A DNA stretch of 64,000 nt from Mariniradius saccharolyticus AK6 (lineage in GTDB: Bacteria; Bacteroidota; Bacteroidia; Cytophagales; Cyclobacteriaceae), in NCBI RefSeq assembly GCF_000330725.2, contig NZ_AMZY02000010.1, forward strand, positions 124,001 to 188,000, written 5' to 3'. This document shows positions 9,843-17,436 of this stretch, piece by piece. A program made the position numbers and the translations under genes. Position 1 is the first letter of the stretch; every line of letters begins with the position of its first letter. A model generated the notes under the pieces. That model was not told where the DNA came from, searched no databases, and was given only the letters and a program-made list of their open reading frames with translations.

Positions 9843-10550
9843 ATGAAACGATTCTTCCTGACATTTCTCACCGCATACTTTTTGCTGACGGGTTATTCGT
9901 CGGCACAAGTGAGGGTTTTGTCGGAGAGCGTTGAGTTCAGCGGTCGTATCGGAACTTCACAACGGAAATCGCTCATCATCCAAAACGAAAGCAGTCAAGT
10001 CAAAGACTATAATTTGAAATTCTTGAGAGGAAACATCGGTTCTTCCCAAAACATCAAATTGTGTATTTCGGACAAATGCTACGATCCACGACGGGATTTT
10101 GCAAAAATCAAACTTACCCTTCAGCCGGGTGAGATTTTCACAGATCTGTACATTGAATTCGAAATGGGCATCTCCGAGACAAAAGGCAACTTCGATCTTC
10201 AATTCGTGAATGCAACGAATCCTCGTGACGTTTTCGTGATTGAATCGGTCTATGAAGTTTTCAACCCATCGATAGACAACACCAACCACAAAGACATCTC
10301 CATCGGCAGTGCCTATCCAAATCCAAGTAGTAGGTCTGCACAGATTGATTATGAATACAAAAATCCAAATGCTTCGGCTAAGATTACCATCAACAGCTTT
10401 ATAGGTAACCCGGTGGCAGAATATACCCTGGATCCGACACAGAAAAACATTGTCATCAACGTCTCCGACCTCAACCCTGGGGTTTATTTTTACACTTTAT
10501 TTGTTGACAACAAAAATATAGTGACCAAAAAGCTCGTTGTCAAGAAGTAG
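9843..10550 (+). CDS. Small exported protein with type IX secretion sorting domain
   Basis: 235 residues with an N-terminal signal peptide (cleavage near YSSAQ). Residues about 22-145 form an uncharacterised, probably beta-rich region with one close cysteine pair (LCISDKCYD). Residues about 155-235 match the T9SS type A C-terminal sorting domain: 'IGSAYPNPSS' near the start, 'DLNPGVYFYTLFVDN' and the terminal 'KKLVVKK'. This tail directs export through PorU/SprA-type machinery and surface attachment. There is no enzymatic domain, so it may be structural or adhesive. It is not in an operon with bamD, which has its own promoter. A TATCTTTA sequence lies 52 nt upstream of the ATG. Confidence 0.8.
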   Translation: MKRFFLTFLTAYFLLTGYSSAQVRVLSESVEFSGRIGTSQRKSLIIQNESSQVKDYNLKFLRGNIGSSQNIKLCISDKCYDPRRDFAKIKLTLQPGEIFTDLYIEFEMGISETKGNFDLQFVNATNPRDVFVIESVYEVFNPSIDNTNHKDISIGSAYPNPSSRSAQIDYEYKNPNASAKITINSFIGNPVAEYTLDPTQKNIVINVSDLNPGVYFYTLFVDNKNIVTKKLVVKK

Positions 10551-10575
10551 AAATGACGCTCTCCCCCACCCTTCA

Positions 10576-10606
10576 TTGGTTTAGAATGAATTATACCCTA
10601 TATTTG
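10576..10606 (+). promoter_or_regulatory. Bacteroidota-type promoter of bamD
   Basis: TTG (10576-10578), 20 nt, then TATATTTG (10599-10606), a full match to TTG / TAnnTTTG. It ends 15 nt before the bamD ATG at 10622. This supports that start over the upstream in-frame ATG at 10553, which would place the promoter inside the gene. Confidence 0.75.
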
Positions 10607-10621
10607 CGCCTCCAAAAAGCG

Positions 10622-11533
10622 ATGAAAAAAAATTTCCTATACGTTCTCCCTGTATTGATTTTGTTGACCGTGAGTTCTTGCGGCAAATTCTACAAACTGG
10701 AGAAAAGTACCAACTGGGAAGAGCTCTACGAGGCGGCTAACAATTATTACAATGCTGGAGAGTATAGTAAAGCCATCATCCTTTACGATAAGGTGTTACC
10801 CGTCATTCGAGGGAGTGAACGCGCAGAGTTGGCGGACTTCAATTACGCCTATTCTCACTTCCGGATGAAGCGTTACATCGAGGCGGCTGGCTATTTCAAT
10901 ACCTTCTATCAGACCTATAACCGTAGCCCCATGGCGGAAGAGGCACTGTTTATGAATGCCTATTCTTTGTACCTCGATGCACCGGACTATAACCTGGATC
11001 AGAAAAGCAGCCGAGACGCCGTGAATGCGATCCAGTTATTCATCAACAGATTCCCGCAGTCTGATTCCTATGAAAGGGCGACTGCCATGATTGAGGATCT
11101 GCAAGTGAGATTTGAAGAAAAGGCCTACCAGGAATCCATGCTCTACCTCAGGTTAACTGATGGTTTATTCCCGGGTGATTTCTACCGTGCCTGCATCATC
11201 AACTTCCAAAACTTTGCAAAAAACTATCCCGACTCAAAATACAATGAAGAATTGGGATATAAACTCGTCGAAGTAGCCTTGGCTTATGGTAAGGGCAGCA
11301 AGTTTGACAAAAAAGAGGAGCGCCTGAATGACGTATCCAAATACGCAGATCAGTTTAAGAGAAGATACCCTGACAGCAAATATGTGGGAAGAGTAGAGGA
11401 GTTTGAAAAAACAGCACAGGCAGAGATTCTGGCCTACCAAAAACTCAAGAAAGAGTACGATGAACAGCTTGCCCGCGCCAATGAAGAGGCTGCAAGCGAA
11501 CAGGCCACCGAAAACAAGAAAAAGAACCAATAA
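10622..11533 (+). CDS. bamD: Outer-membrane protein assembly factor BamD
   Basis: 303 residues. A lipoprotein signal with lipobox ending at C20 (LTVSSCGK) is followed by tetratricopeptide-type helices (residues about 35-280: 'AANNYYNAGEYSKAIILYDKVLP', 'FNYAYSHFRMKRYIEAAGYF', 'FQNFAKNYPDSKYNEEL'). BamD is the essential lipoprotein partner of BamA that folds beta-barrel proteins into the outer membrane. The C-terminus is a highly charged Glu/Lys coil typical of Bacteroidota homologues. First gene of the cluster bamD-rpoZ-coaBC-porD, whose order is conserved in the phylum. Confidence 0.9.
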   Translation: MKKNFLYVLPVLILLTVSSCGKFYKLEKSTNWEELYEAANNYYNAGEYSKAIILYDKVLPVIRGSERAELADFNYAYSHFRMKRYIEAAGYFNTFYQTYNRSPMAEEALFMNAYSLYLDAPDYNLDQKSSRDAVNAIQLFINRFPQSDSYERATAMIEDLQVRFEEKAYQESMLYLRLTDGLFPGDFYRACIINFQNFAKNYPDSKYNEELGYKLVEVALAYGKGSKFDKKEERLNDVSKYADQFKRRYPDSKYVGRVEEFEKTAQAEILAYQKLKKEYDEQLARANEEAASEQATENKKKNQ

Positions 11534-11546
11534 AAATCACAATAAT

Positions 11547-11861
11547 ATGGCAGTGAATCCTTCGATCATTACAAGAGATTTGGATAAAGTATCCGAGCCG
11601 ACCGGGAATCTGTACGAATCCATCCACGTGGTTTCCCAAAGAGCCAAGCAGATTTCCTCCATCATGAAGGAGGAATTGAATACCAAGCTTTCCGAATTCG
11701 CCTCCACCGTGGACAATTTGGAAGAGGTTTTCGAAAACAAAGAACAAATCGAAATATCGAAGTTCTACGAAAGGATGCCGAAACCATCCACATTGGCAAT
11801 GGAAGAATTCATGGAGGGAAAACTTTATTTCAGACATCCGGAAACTTCATCTGAAGAATAA
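11547..11861 (+). CDS. rpoZ: RNA polymerase omega-type subunit
   Basis: 104 residues from the ATG at 11547; the longer open frame from 11403 overlaps bamD and is not used. The N-terminal 'MAVNPSIITRDLDKVSEPTGNLYES' and the helix 'VVSQRAKQIS' correspond to the omega motif in which a helix packs on beta-prime (compare RAxQI). It lies 13 bp after bamD and its stop codon touches the coaBC ATG. Omega helps assemble and stabilise RNA polymerase. Bacteroidota omega is divergent, so recognition rests partly on position and length. Confidence 0.8.
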   Translation: MAVNPSIITRDLDKVSEPTGNLYESIHVVSQRAKQISSIMKEELNTKLSEFASTVDNLEEVFENKEQIEISKFYERMPKPSTLAMEEFMEGKLYFRHPETSSEE

Positions 11862-13070
11862 ATGCGGCTGAAAGACAAGAAAATCCTATTGGGAGTCACC
11901 GGCAGCATCGCCGCCTACAAGTCGGCGATTCTCACAAGGTTGTTAGTCAAAGAAGGAGCAGAGGTACAAGTCATCATGACTTCCTCTGCTCTTGATTTTA
12001 TTACCCCACTGACACTTGCCACACTTTCCAAAAGGCCAGTCCACCACCGATTTTACGAGAACAATACAGGCCAATGGACCAACCATGTAGAGTTGGGACT
12101 GTGGGCTGACTTGTTGCTGGTGGCGCCGATTTCGGCAAATACCTTGGCGAAGTTTGCCAATGGCATTTGCGACAACCTCCTTGCGGCCACATACCTGTCT
12201 GCAAGATGTCCAGTGATGCTGGCACCTGCCATGGATCTGGATATGTACCAGCATCCGTCCGTGAAGGAAAACATTACCAAACTAAGTCAATTCGGTAATC
12301 TGATTTTGGAAGCCGAAGACGGCGAATTGGCCAGCGGTCTTTCTGGTCAAGGAAGACTGATGGAGCCCGAACACATCCTTGAAAGGGTATTTGATTTTTT
12401 TGAGCCTAAAACTGAATTTGCGGAAAAAAACGTATTGATCACCTCAGGACCGACCCAAGAGGCCATAGATCCAGTGAGGTTTATCAGCAATCATTCATCT
12501 GGCAAAATGGGAGCCGCAATTGCCATGGCTTTCGCTGAAGCGGGGGCAAAAGTACATTTGGTGTTGGGCAAAGGAGCGGTGAAGCCCGACCATCCCAATA
12601 TCCAAATTCAATCGGTACGGAGCGCCCAAGAAATGTATGACGCCTCCGCCAAGCTTCATCCAGCCATGGATATCTGTGTGTTTGCGGCGGCTGTCGCAGA
12701 CTATGCACCCAAACATGTTGCGGCCGAAAAAATCAAAAAGGATGGTGAAGGAATGGTGCTCGAATTGGCTAAAAACATTGATATCGCATTTACTTTGGGG
12801 CAACAAAAGCGGTTCAATCAAATCCACGTCGGATTTGCACTGGAAACTGAGCGCGAAGAATTCCACGCCAAGCAAAAGTTGACCAAAAAGAATTTTGATT
12901 TGATCGTTTTGAATTCAACCAAAGATGAAGGTGCTGGCTTCCAGTTGGATACGAATAAGGTGAGGCTATTTCGGGAAGATGGATATTCGGTAGAATCCGG
13001 CGTACTTCCAAAAACAGAGGTTGCCAAACTCATTTTGGAAGAAATCAAGAAATTGCCTGTTAAAATTTAG
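11862..13070 (+). CDS. coaBC: Bifunctional phosphopantothenoylcysteine decarboxylase / phosphopantothenate-cysteine ligase
   Basis: 402 residues in two domains. Residues 1-175 are the flavin-dependent CoaC decarboxylase (GVTGSIAAYKS nucleotide loop, NHVELG with the active-site His, PISANT, and a slightly altered APAMDLDM where APAMNxxM is usual). Residues about 185-402 are the CoaB ligase (ITSGPTQEAIDPVRFISNHSSGKMG, AAAVADYAP). Together they convert 4'-phosphopantothenate plus cysteine to 4'-phosphopantetheine for coenzyme A. It begins immediately after the rpoZ stop codon, indicating translational coupling. Confidence 0.95.
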   Translation: MRLKDKKILLGVTGSIAAYKSAILTRLLVKEGAEVQVIMTSSALDFITPLTLATLSKRPVHHRFYENNTGQWTNHVELGLWADLLLVAPISANTLAKFANGICDNLLAATYLSARCPVMLAPAMDLDMYQHPSVKENITKLSQFGNLILEAEDGELASGLSGQGRLMEPEHILERVFDFFEPKTEFAEKNVLITSGPTQEAIDPVRFISNHSSGKMGAAIAMAFAEAGAKVHLVLGKGAVKPDHPNIQIQSVRSAQEMYDASAKLHPAMDICVFAAAVADYAPKHVAAEKIKKDGEGMVLELAKNIDIAFTLGQQKRFNQIHVGFALETEREEFHAKQKLTKKNFDLIVLNSTKDEGAGFQLDTNKVRLFREDGYSVESGVLPKTEVAKLILEEIKKLPVKI

Positions 13071-13109
13071 GCATTAGTCCTTCGTTATCTTTAGCGATCT
13101 GAATCAATC

Positions 13110-14012
13110 ATGAAGATAAAGCTACTACTCGGATTGTTTTTTTTGTGCCTGACGCAAGCCCTCAGCCAGGAGCTTAACATTTCCGTCATCATCAATAGTG
13201 ACCGCGCAAGGACTCAGGAAACCCGGGTATTTGAAGACATGAAGGTGAGCTTTGAGCAATTCATGAATGGCAGGACCTGGACCAACGACCAGTTTCAGCC
13301 CCAGGAAAGGATCAAAGGCAACATGCTGATTACCATTTCGGACATGCCCCAGATTGGCTTCTATAACGCAACGGTGCAAATCCAGAGCGTACGACCCGTG
13401 CATGGTACCGGCTACGAATCCATGGTTCTCAACTTTATTGATAGAAACTGGTCCTTTGAGTACCTTCAATCCCAACCCCTAGAGTTCAACCGATTCACTT
13501 TCCTAAACAACATCAGTTCGCTTCTGGCCTACTATGCCTATATCATGCTAGGTTTTGACTATGATAGTTTCTCACTGAGAGGCGGGGATCCCTATTTTGA
13601 AATCGCGAATACCATCGTCAACAATGCCCAACAATCCCCGAGACCCGGATGGGGAGCCAGCCCAAATGACCGGAGAAATAGGTATTGGCTAATCAATGAC
13701 ATTTACACTTCCTCGGTCTTTTCATCCATCCGCGAGGCGATTTATCTCTACCATCGGAAGGGGCTCGATCTGATGATCACCAATCCCGAGGAAGCCTATA
13801 TCAATATCCTAGAGGCTATTAGGCTGGTTGTGGAGGCAAATGATGCCCAGCCCAACAGCATTTTTACCATTGCCTTTGTAGACGCGAAAGGCGATGAAAT
13901 CAGCAAAATTTTCAGGAATGCGCCAAAAGAAATCAGGGCTGAAGCAGTGGCATTGATGCTAAGGGTAGACCCTAACAATGCAAGACGATACAACGAACTC
14001 CTGAAAGGCTGA
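13110..14012 (+). CDS. porD: PorD (DUF4835) family protein linked to type IX secretion
   Basis: 300 residues with a signal peptide ending near LSQ. The sequence follows the DUF4835 pattern (ELNISVIINSDR.., FEQFMNGRTWTNDQF, GNMLITISDMP, SLLAYYAYIMLGFDYDSFSLRGGDPYF, IFTIAFVDAKGDEISKIFRNAP). PorD is named for its requirement in T9SS-dependent protease secretion in Porphyromonas; its molecular function is unknown. It follows coaBC by 39 bp, the usual Bacteroidota position. The recN that often comes next is absent, and a convergent epimerase-like gene lies there. TATCTTTA occurs about 16 nt upstream of the ATG, the same sequence as upstream of the T9SS cargo at 9843. Confidence 0.85.
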   Translation: MKIKLLLGLFFLCLTQALSQELNISVIINSDRARTQETRVFEDMKVSFEQFMNGRTWTNDQFQPQERIKGNMLITISDMPQIGFYNATVQIQSVRPVHGTGYESMVLNFIDRNWSFEYLQSQPLEFNRFTFLNNISSLLAYYAYIMLGFDYDSFSLRGGDPYFEIANTIVNNAQQSPRPGWGASPNDRRNRYWLINDIYTSSVFSSIREAIYLYHRKGLDLMITNPEEAYINILEAIRLVVEANDAQPNSIFTIAFVDAKGDEISKIFRNAPKEIRAEAVALMLRVDPNNARRYNELLKG

Positions 14013-14063
14013 GCCCCGACTTAAATTCAAAACCACTGTATTCACTGACTTTGGGATTGGAAA

Positions 14064-14882
14064 TCACATTTCATACCAAAAATCCATCGGATCGGGATAG
14101 TCAAATTTGAATCCAGTCTCCAGTATTTTTTCGGAAGAAATCACTTTTGAAGGCATCGTCCCTCCGGGCGCATAGCTATTTGGTGCAGGGAAACCCAGCT
14201 CGACCGCGTTTCTTTCATAGATATCACGTCGGCGTGGATGGATTGGTGCTACGGCATTGAAAACCGCTCCAAAGAGTTCTTTCTCAATAACCCATGCAGC
14301 CAATCTGACAGCGTCATCACGGTGGATAAAGTTGACGGGCGTATCACCTACCACATTGTCCTTTCCCGAAAAATACCTGCCTGGAATCCGGTCGACGCCC
14401 AATAGACCACCGTATCTGATGACTGAACACTGAATATCCCTGTCTTCGAACCAGAGCCTCTCCGCCTGTAAGATTCCCGGACTCCCGGAATTCCCATTTG
14501 TAAGCGGGTAATCTTCCGAATACTCTATATCGGCATCAGGGTAAACGGATGTAGAGCTTGCAAAAATCACTTTCCTGATACCTGCCTGCTTCGCCATTTC
14601 CTTCAAAAACTTGTTTTGCTCCAGGTAAAAGGAATCCGAATTCACTCGGCTTTTGGGCGGAATATTGACGAACAGCACATCAGCCACGAAGAGGCTTCCA
14701 AACCCTGCTCCTTCCGGGTGGGGTGAAAAACGGAGTACAACAGCATCGATTCCCTCCGCTTTCAATGAGACGGACTTCTCCGTGGATGTGGTACTGCCCT
14801 TGACGAGTAAGCCTTTCCTCAAAAGATGTTGTGCCAAAGGCCTACCCAGCCAGCCAAGTCCTACAATCGATACTGTTCGCAT
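14064..14882 (-). CDS. NAD(P)-dependent epimerase/dehydratase-like protein (YeeZ-type)
   Basis: 272 residues from the ATG at 14882; the 12-residue upstream extension lacks conservation features, and the Rossmann strand starts at once with MRTVSIVGLGWLG (G-x-G-x-x-G). Residues further on carry the short-chain-dehydrogenase/epimerase layout: 'VIFASSTSVYPD', an SDR strand with Ser, then a region where YxxxK would be expected, replaced by 'GILQAERLWFE'. The catalytic Tyr/Lys pair is therefore not evident, as in many YeeZ/atypical SDR proteins, and it may bind NAD(P) without classical epimerase chemistry. The substrate is unknown. It is convergent to porD with a 51-bp gap. Confidence 0.7.
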   Translation of the reverse strand: MRTVSIVGLGWLGRPLAQHLLRKGLLVKGSTTSTEKSVSLKAEGIDAVVLRFSPHPEGAGFGSLFVADVLFVNIPPKSRVNSDSFYLEQNKFLKEMAKQAGIRKVIFASSTSVYPDADIEYSEDYPLTNGNSGSPGILQAERLWFEDRDIQCSVIRYGGLLGVDRIPGRYFSGKDNVVGDTPVNFIHRDDAVRLAAWVIEKELFGAVFNAVAPIHPRRRDIYERNAVELGFPAPNSYAPGGTMPSKVISSEKILETGFKFDYPDPMDFWYEM

Positions 14883-14954
14883 TTTCAGTTGTTTTTTAAA
14901 AGTTTTTACTAAATTCAAAAACCGTATTTAGGCAAAATTAATCCCAATAAAAGG

Positions 14955-15398
14955 ATGGAAATTTATTTTTTTGGAAAGGAATTTAGGATCAGACTAGCAA
15001 TCATGGCGCTGGTTTTTCTATTGCTTTCCTGCAATGGAAGCGAAAAGGAGCAAATCCAAGGAGACTGGTACAGCTTCGACAAAGATTCCGTCTATTTCGA
15101 GTTGTACATCAACGACACGATGATTGTCCTCAATCAGCCGCAGATTGGACCAGTTGGTTATGATTATGAAGTGAAAGATGACAGATTGATTGTGAGCAAT
15201 TCGGTCGGTATGGAGAGGATTTGGAAATTGGAGGAAATCACCTCTGCGTCGATGACACTTTCTGATAGCCTCGAGCGGCTTCAATATTTTCGCTTGAATG
15301 TTGGAAAAAGCTTTTTCAATAGCCTAGTTGATTCAGCAAGTTTCAGGGAGTTTTCAGAAAACTTCAATACCCGGTTTGCTGTACAAAGCAAAAAATGA
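14955..15398 (+). CDS. Small lipoprotein, lipocalin-like
   Basis: 147 residues. The lipobox LLLSC places the lipidated cysteine at residue 26; an internal ATG at 15003 would give a shorter, more canonical lipoprotein signal and is an alternative start. The remainder (IQGDWYSFDKDSVYFELYIND.., VKDDRLIVSN, IWKLEEI, MTLSDS) has the 'GxW' opening and alternating strands of bacterial lipocalin-like lipoproteins. No ligand is predictable. It ends exactly at a strong terminator shared with the convergent fatty-acid hydroxylase gene. Confidence 0.7.
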   Translation: MEIYFFGKEFRIRLAIMALVFLLLSCNGSEKEQIQGDWYSFDKDSVYFELYINDTMIVLNQPQIGPVGYDYEVKDDRLIVSNSVGMERIWKLEEITSASMTLSDSLERLQYFRLNVGKSFFNSLVDSASFREFSENFNTRFAVQSKK

Positions 15399-15426
15399 AA
15401 AAACCCTCCGGCTTCGGAGGGTTTTT
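15399..15426. terminator. Bidirectional Rho-independent terminator
   Basis: A 12-bp stem (AAAAACCCTCCG and its complement at 15415-15426) with a 4-nt GCTT loop has A and T runs on the two sides. It lies between convergent genes ending at 15398 and 15430, so it can serve both. Confidence 0.9.
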
Positions 15427-15429
15427 CAG

Positions 15430-16068
15430 TTAATAACTTTTCTTCGGCATTGTCCCCAGAATGTAATCCCAAAGCGGGGAACTCACGCCAAATGCCGCAT
15501 CGGGATCTTTGTAGTGATGTATTGAATGATTCACCCAGAGTACCCTGAAGAAGTTTCTCGGCGGCTGATATGCATGGACCATGTAGTGAACACCCAAATA
15601 CGCCGCATAGCCAATCATGAATCCAGGCAAAAAGAATAATCCATAGTCTCCCATCAGGAATGTAAACAAATAGTAAAAGATCACCGCATACACAAGTGTT
15701 ATGAATGGAGGAAGTGTCAACCTGTCTTTATCTTTTGGATAATCATGGTGAACCCCATGCATGTTATATTGGATTTTGTCTTTTATAGGTGTATCGGGAA
15801 TCATATGGTATATATACCTATGCATGAGATACTCTAACAAAGTGAATCCTAAAATGCCTAAAATTAGAACGCCAAAGCCAGCATACAGCGATATGTCTGT
15901 AGTCTTGAAGCCCCAATAAAGGGAAATGCCTCCTGTTACAAGCCACAACGTAATTGGAATGGAGATATGAGTTCTGGTAAGCTTTTCCAGGATAGGGTTT
16001 TTAAACATTTGCGCAGAACCATGATTGTCTGGCCTGTCCAATCTCCCGATTTTTTTGAGTGTAGTCAT
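15430..16068 (-). CDS. Fatty acid hydroxylase superfamily protein (sterol desaturase/FA 2-hydroxylase type)
   Basis: 212 residues with about four membrane helices and a set of histidine clusters for a di-iron (or di-zinc) site: HRYIYH, HGVHH, HYMVHA and HSIHHYKD. Spacing and length fit the fatty-acid 2-hydroxylase (Scs7/FA2H-like) branch without the cytochrome b5 domain. It likely hydroxylates acyl chains of membrane lipids such as sphingolipids or sulfonolipids, which Cytophagales make; the substrate is inferred. Single gene. The upstream 123 bp to bshA contains no clear consensus promoter. Confidence 0.82.
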   Translation of the reverse strand: MTTLKKIGRLDRPDNHGSAQMFKNPILEKLTRTHISIPITLWLVTGGISLYWGFKTTDISLYAGFGVLILGILGFTLLEYLMHRYIYHMIPDTPIKDKIQYNMHGVHHDYPKDKDRLTLPPFITLVYAVIFYYLFTFLMGDYGLFFLPGFMIGYAAYLGVHYMVHAYQPPRNFFRVLWVNHSIHHYKDPDAAFGVSSPLWDYILGTMPKKSY

Positions 16069-16191
16069 ATTGTCGGCAGCTAAAAGGTTGAAGGATGAAA
16101 ATATAATTTGGTCTAGTTTAACGTATGCAAATTTAATTTGTTGACTTCATTTGTCAATCAAGCACTTCGATATTTAGTCTTATGATCTTTG

Positions 16192-17337
16192 TCAGACTTT
16201 GGCTGTTGCAGGCCTAGTCTTCTCCAAAGTGCGCTGATATACTTCCTCGTAAAGTGGCAGGATATTGGTCACGTCAAATTCACGCGCCCGATCCAAAGCG
16301 CGTCTTTTAAATCCTGGAAGATTGGCGTCATCTAAAATGTATAATGCCTTTTCAGTCATGGTTTTGACGTCTCCTACCTCACAGGTAAATCCTGTCACAC
16401 CATCAATGTTTAACTCCGGTATCCCACCGGCATTTGAACTCAAGACGGGTACTTCACAAGCCATCGCTTCCAAAGCCGCCAAACCAAAGCTCTCCCGCTC
16501 TGAAGGCATCACAAACAAATCGGCAACAGAAAGAACCTCCTCTACTGCCTCTAGTTTACCTAAAAAACGGATATCGTCACAGGTTCCGAGGTCTCGACAT
16601 AGTCGTTCCATTCGGTCACGCTCGGGTCCATCTCCTACCAAAAGCAACTTGGCTTTGATTTTTTTCCTCAATTCATAAAAAACATGAATGACGTCTTCCA
16701 CGCGTTTCACTTTTCTGAAATTGGAGGTGTGTACCAAAAGCTTTTCGCCATTTGGGCATATCGCCATTTTAAAATGCTCCTTTTTCTGCCTTTTGAAGCG
16801 CTCTAGATCGATAAAGTTGGGAATAACTACAATATCTTTTTTGATTTCGAAATGCTCATAGGTGGATTTTCGTAGGTCCTCGGAAACGGCCGTTACCGCA
16901 TCAGATTGATTGATACTGAACGTCACCACCGGAGCATAGCTTGGATCTCTGCCCACAAGGGTAATATCGGTACCATGCAAAGTGGTGACGACCGGAATAT
17001 GAATCCCCTCTTCTTTCAAAATCTGCTTGGCCATGTAGGCCGCCGAAGCATGGGGGATGGCGTAGTGCACATGCAACAGGTCCAATTTCTCATACTTGAC
17101 TACGTAGACCATTTTGCTGGCCAAGGCCAACTCGTAAGGAGCATAATCAAAAAGTGGATAACTTTTGATATCCACCTCATGGTAGAACAGGTTCTGGTTG
17201 AAAAAATCGAGACGGGTTGGCTGGCTATAGGTAATGAAATGGACCTGATGGCCTTCCTTGGCCAAGGCTTTTCCCAATTCCGTCGCTACCACCCCACTCC
17301 CACCAAATGTCGGATAACATACTATCCCTATCTTCAT
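16192..17337 (-). CDS. bshA: N-acetyl-alpha-D-glucosaminyl L-malate synthase
   Basis: 381 residues, GT4-type glycosyltransferase with two Rossmann domains. The opening MKIGIVCYPTFGGSGVVATELG and the segment LHVHYAIPHASAAYMAKQ are characteristic of BshA. The C-terminal donor-binding region has the E-x7-E motif (MPSERESFGLAALEAMA). It transfers GlcNAc from UDP-GlcNAc to L-malate, the first step of bacillithiol synthesis. No bshB or bshC is in the window. Presence of BshA indicates bacillithiol as the low-molecular-weight thiol of this organism. Confidence 0.93.
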   Translation of the reverse strand: MKIGIVCYPTFGGSGVVATELGKALAKEGHQVHFITYSQPTRLDFFNQNLFYHEVDIKSYPLFDYAPYELALASKMVYVVKYEKLDLLHVHYAIPHASAAYMAKQILKEEGIHIPVVTTLHGTDITLVGRDPSYAPVVTFSINQSDAVTAVSEDLRKSTYEHFEIKKDIVVIPNFIDLERFKRQKKEHFKMAICPNGEKLLVHTSNFRKVKRVEDVIHVFYELRKKIKAKLLLVGDGPERDRMERLCRDLGTCDDIRFLGKLEAVEEVLSVADLFVMPSERESFGLAALEAMACEVPVLSSNAGGIPELNIDGVTGFTCEVGDVKTMTEKALYILDDANLPGFKRRALDRAREFDVTNILPLYEEVYQRTLEKTRPATAKV

Positions 17338-17436
17338 GCTGGCTTGTGTTTGTAATTTCTACAATGCTAACAACACTTCTAGTACTCCGTTTTGTTCAGA
17401 ATGCCGCCAACAAATTTTCCCTCCCAAATGGGCGGT

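Noticed and set aside
10553-10621. Upstream start for bamD
   Set aside because: It would include the bamD promoter and put extra residues before the lipoprotein signal.
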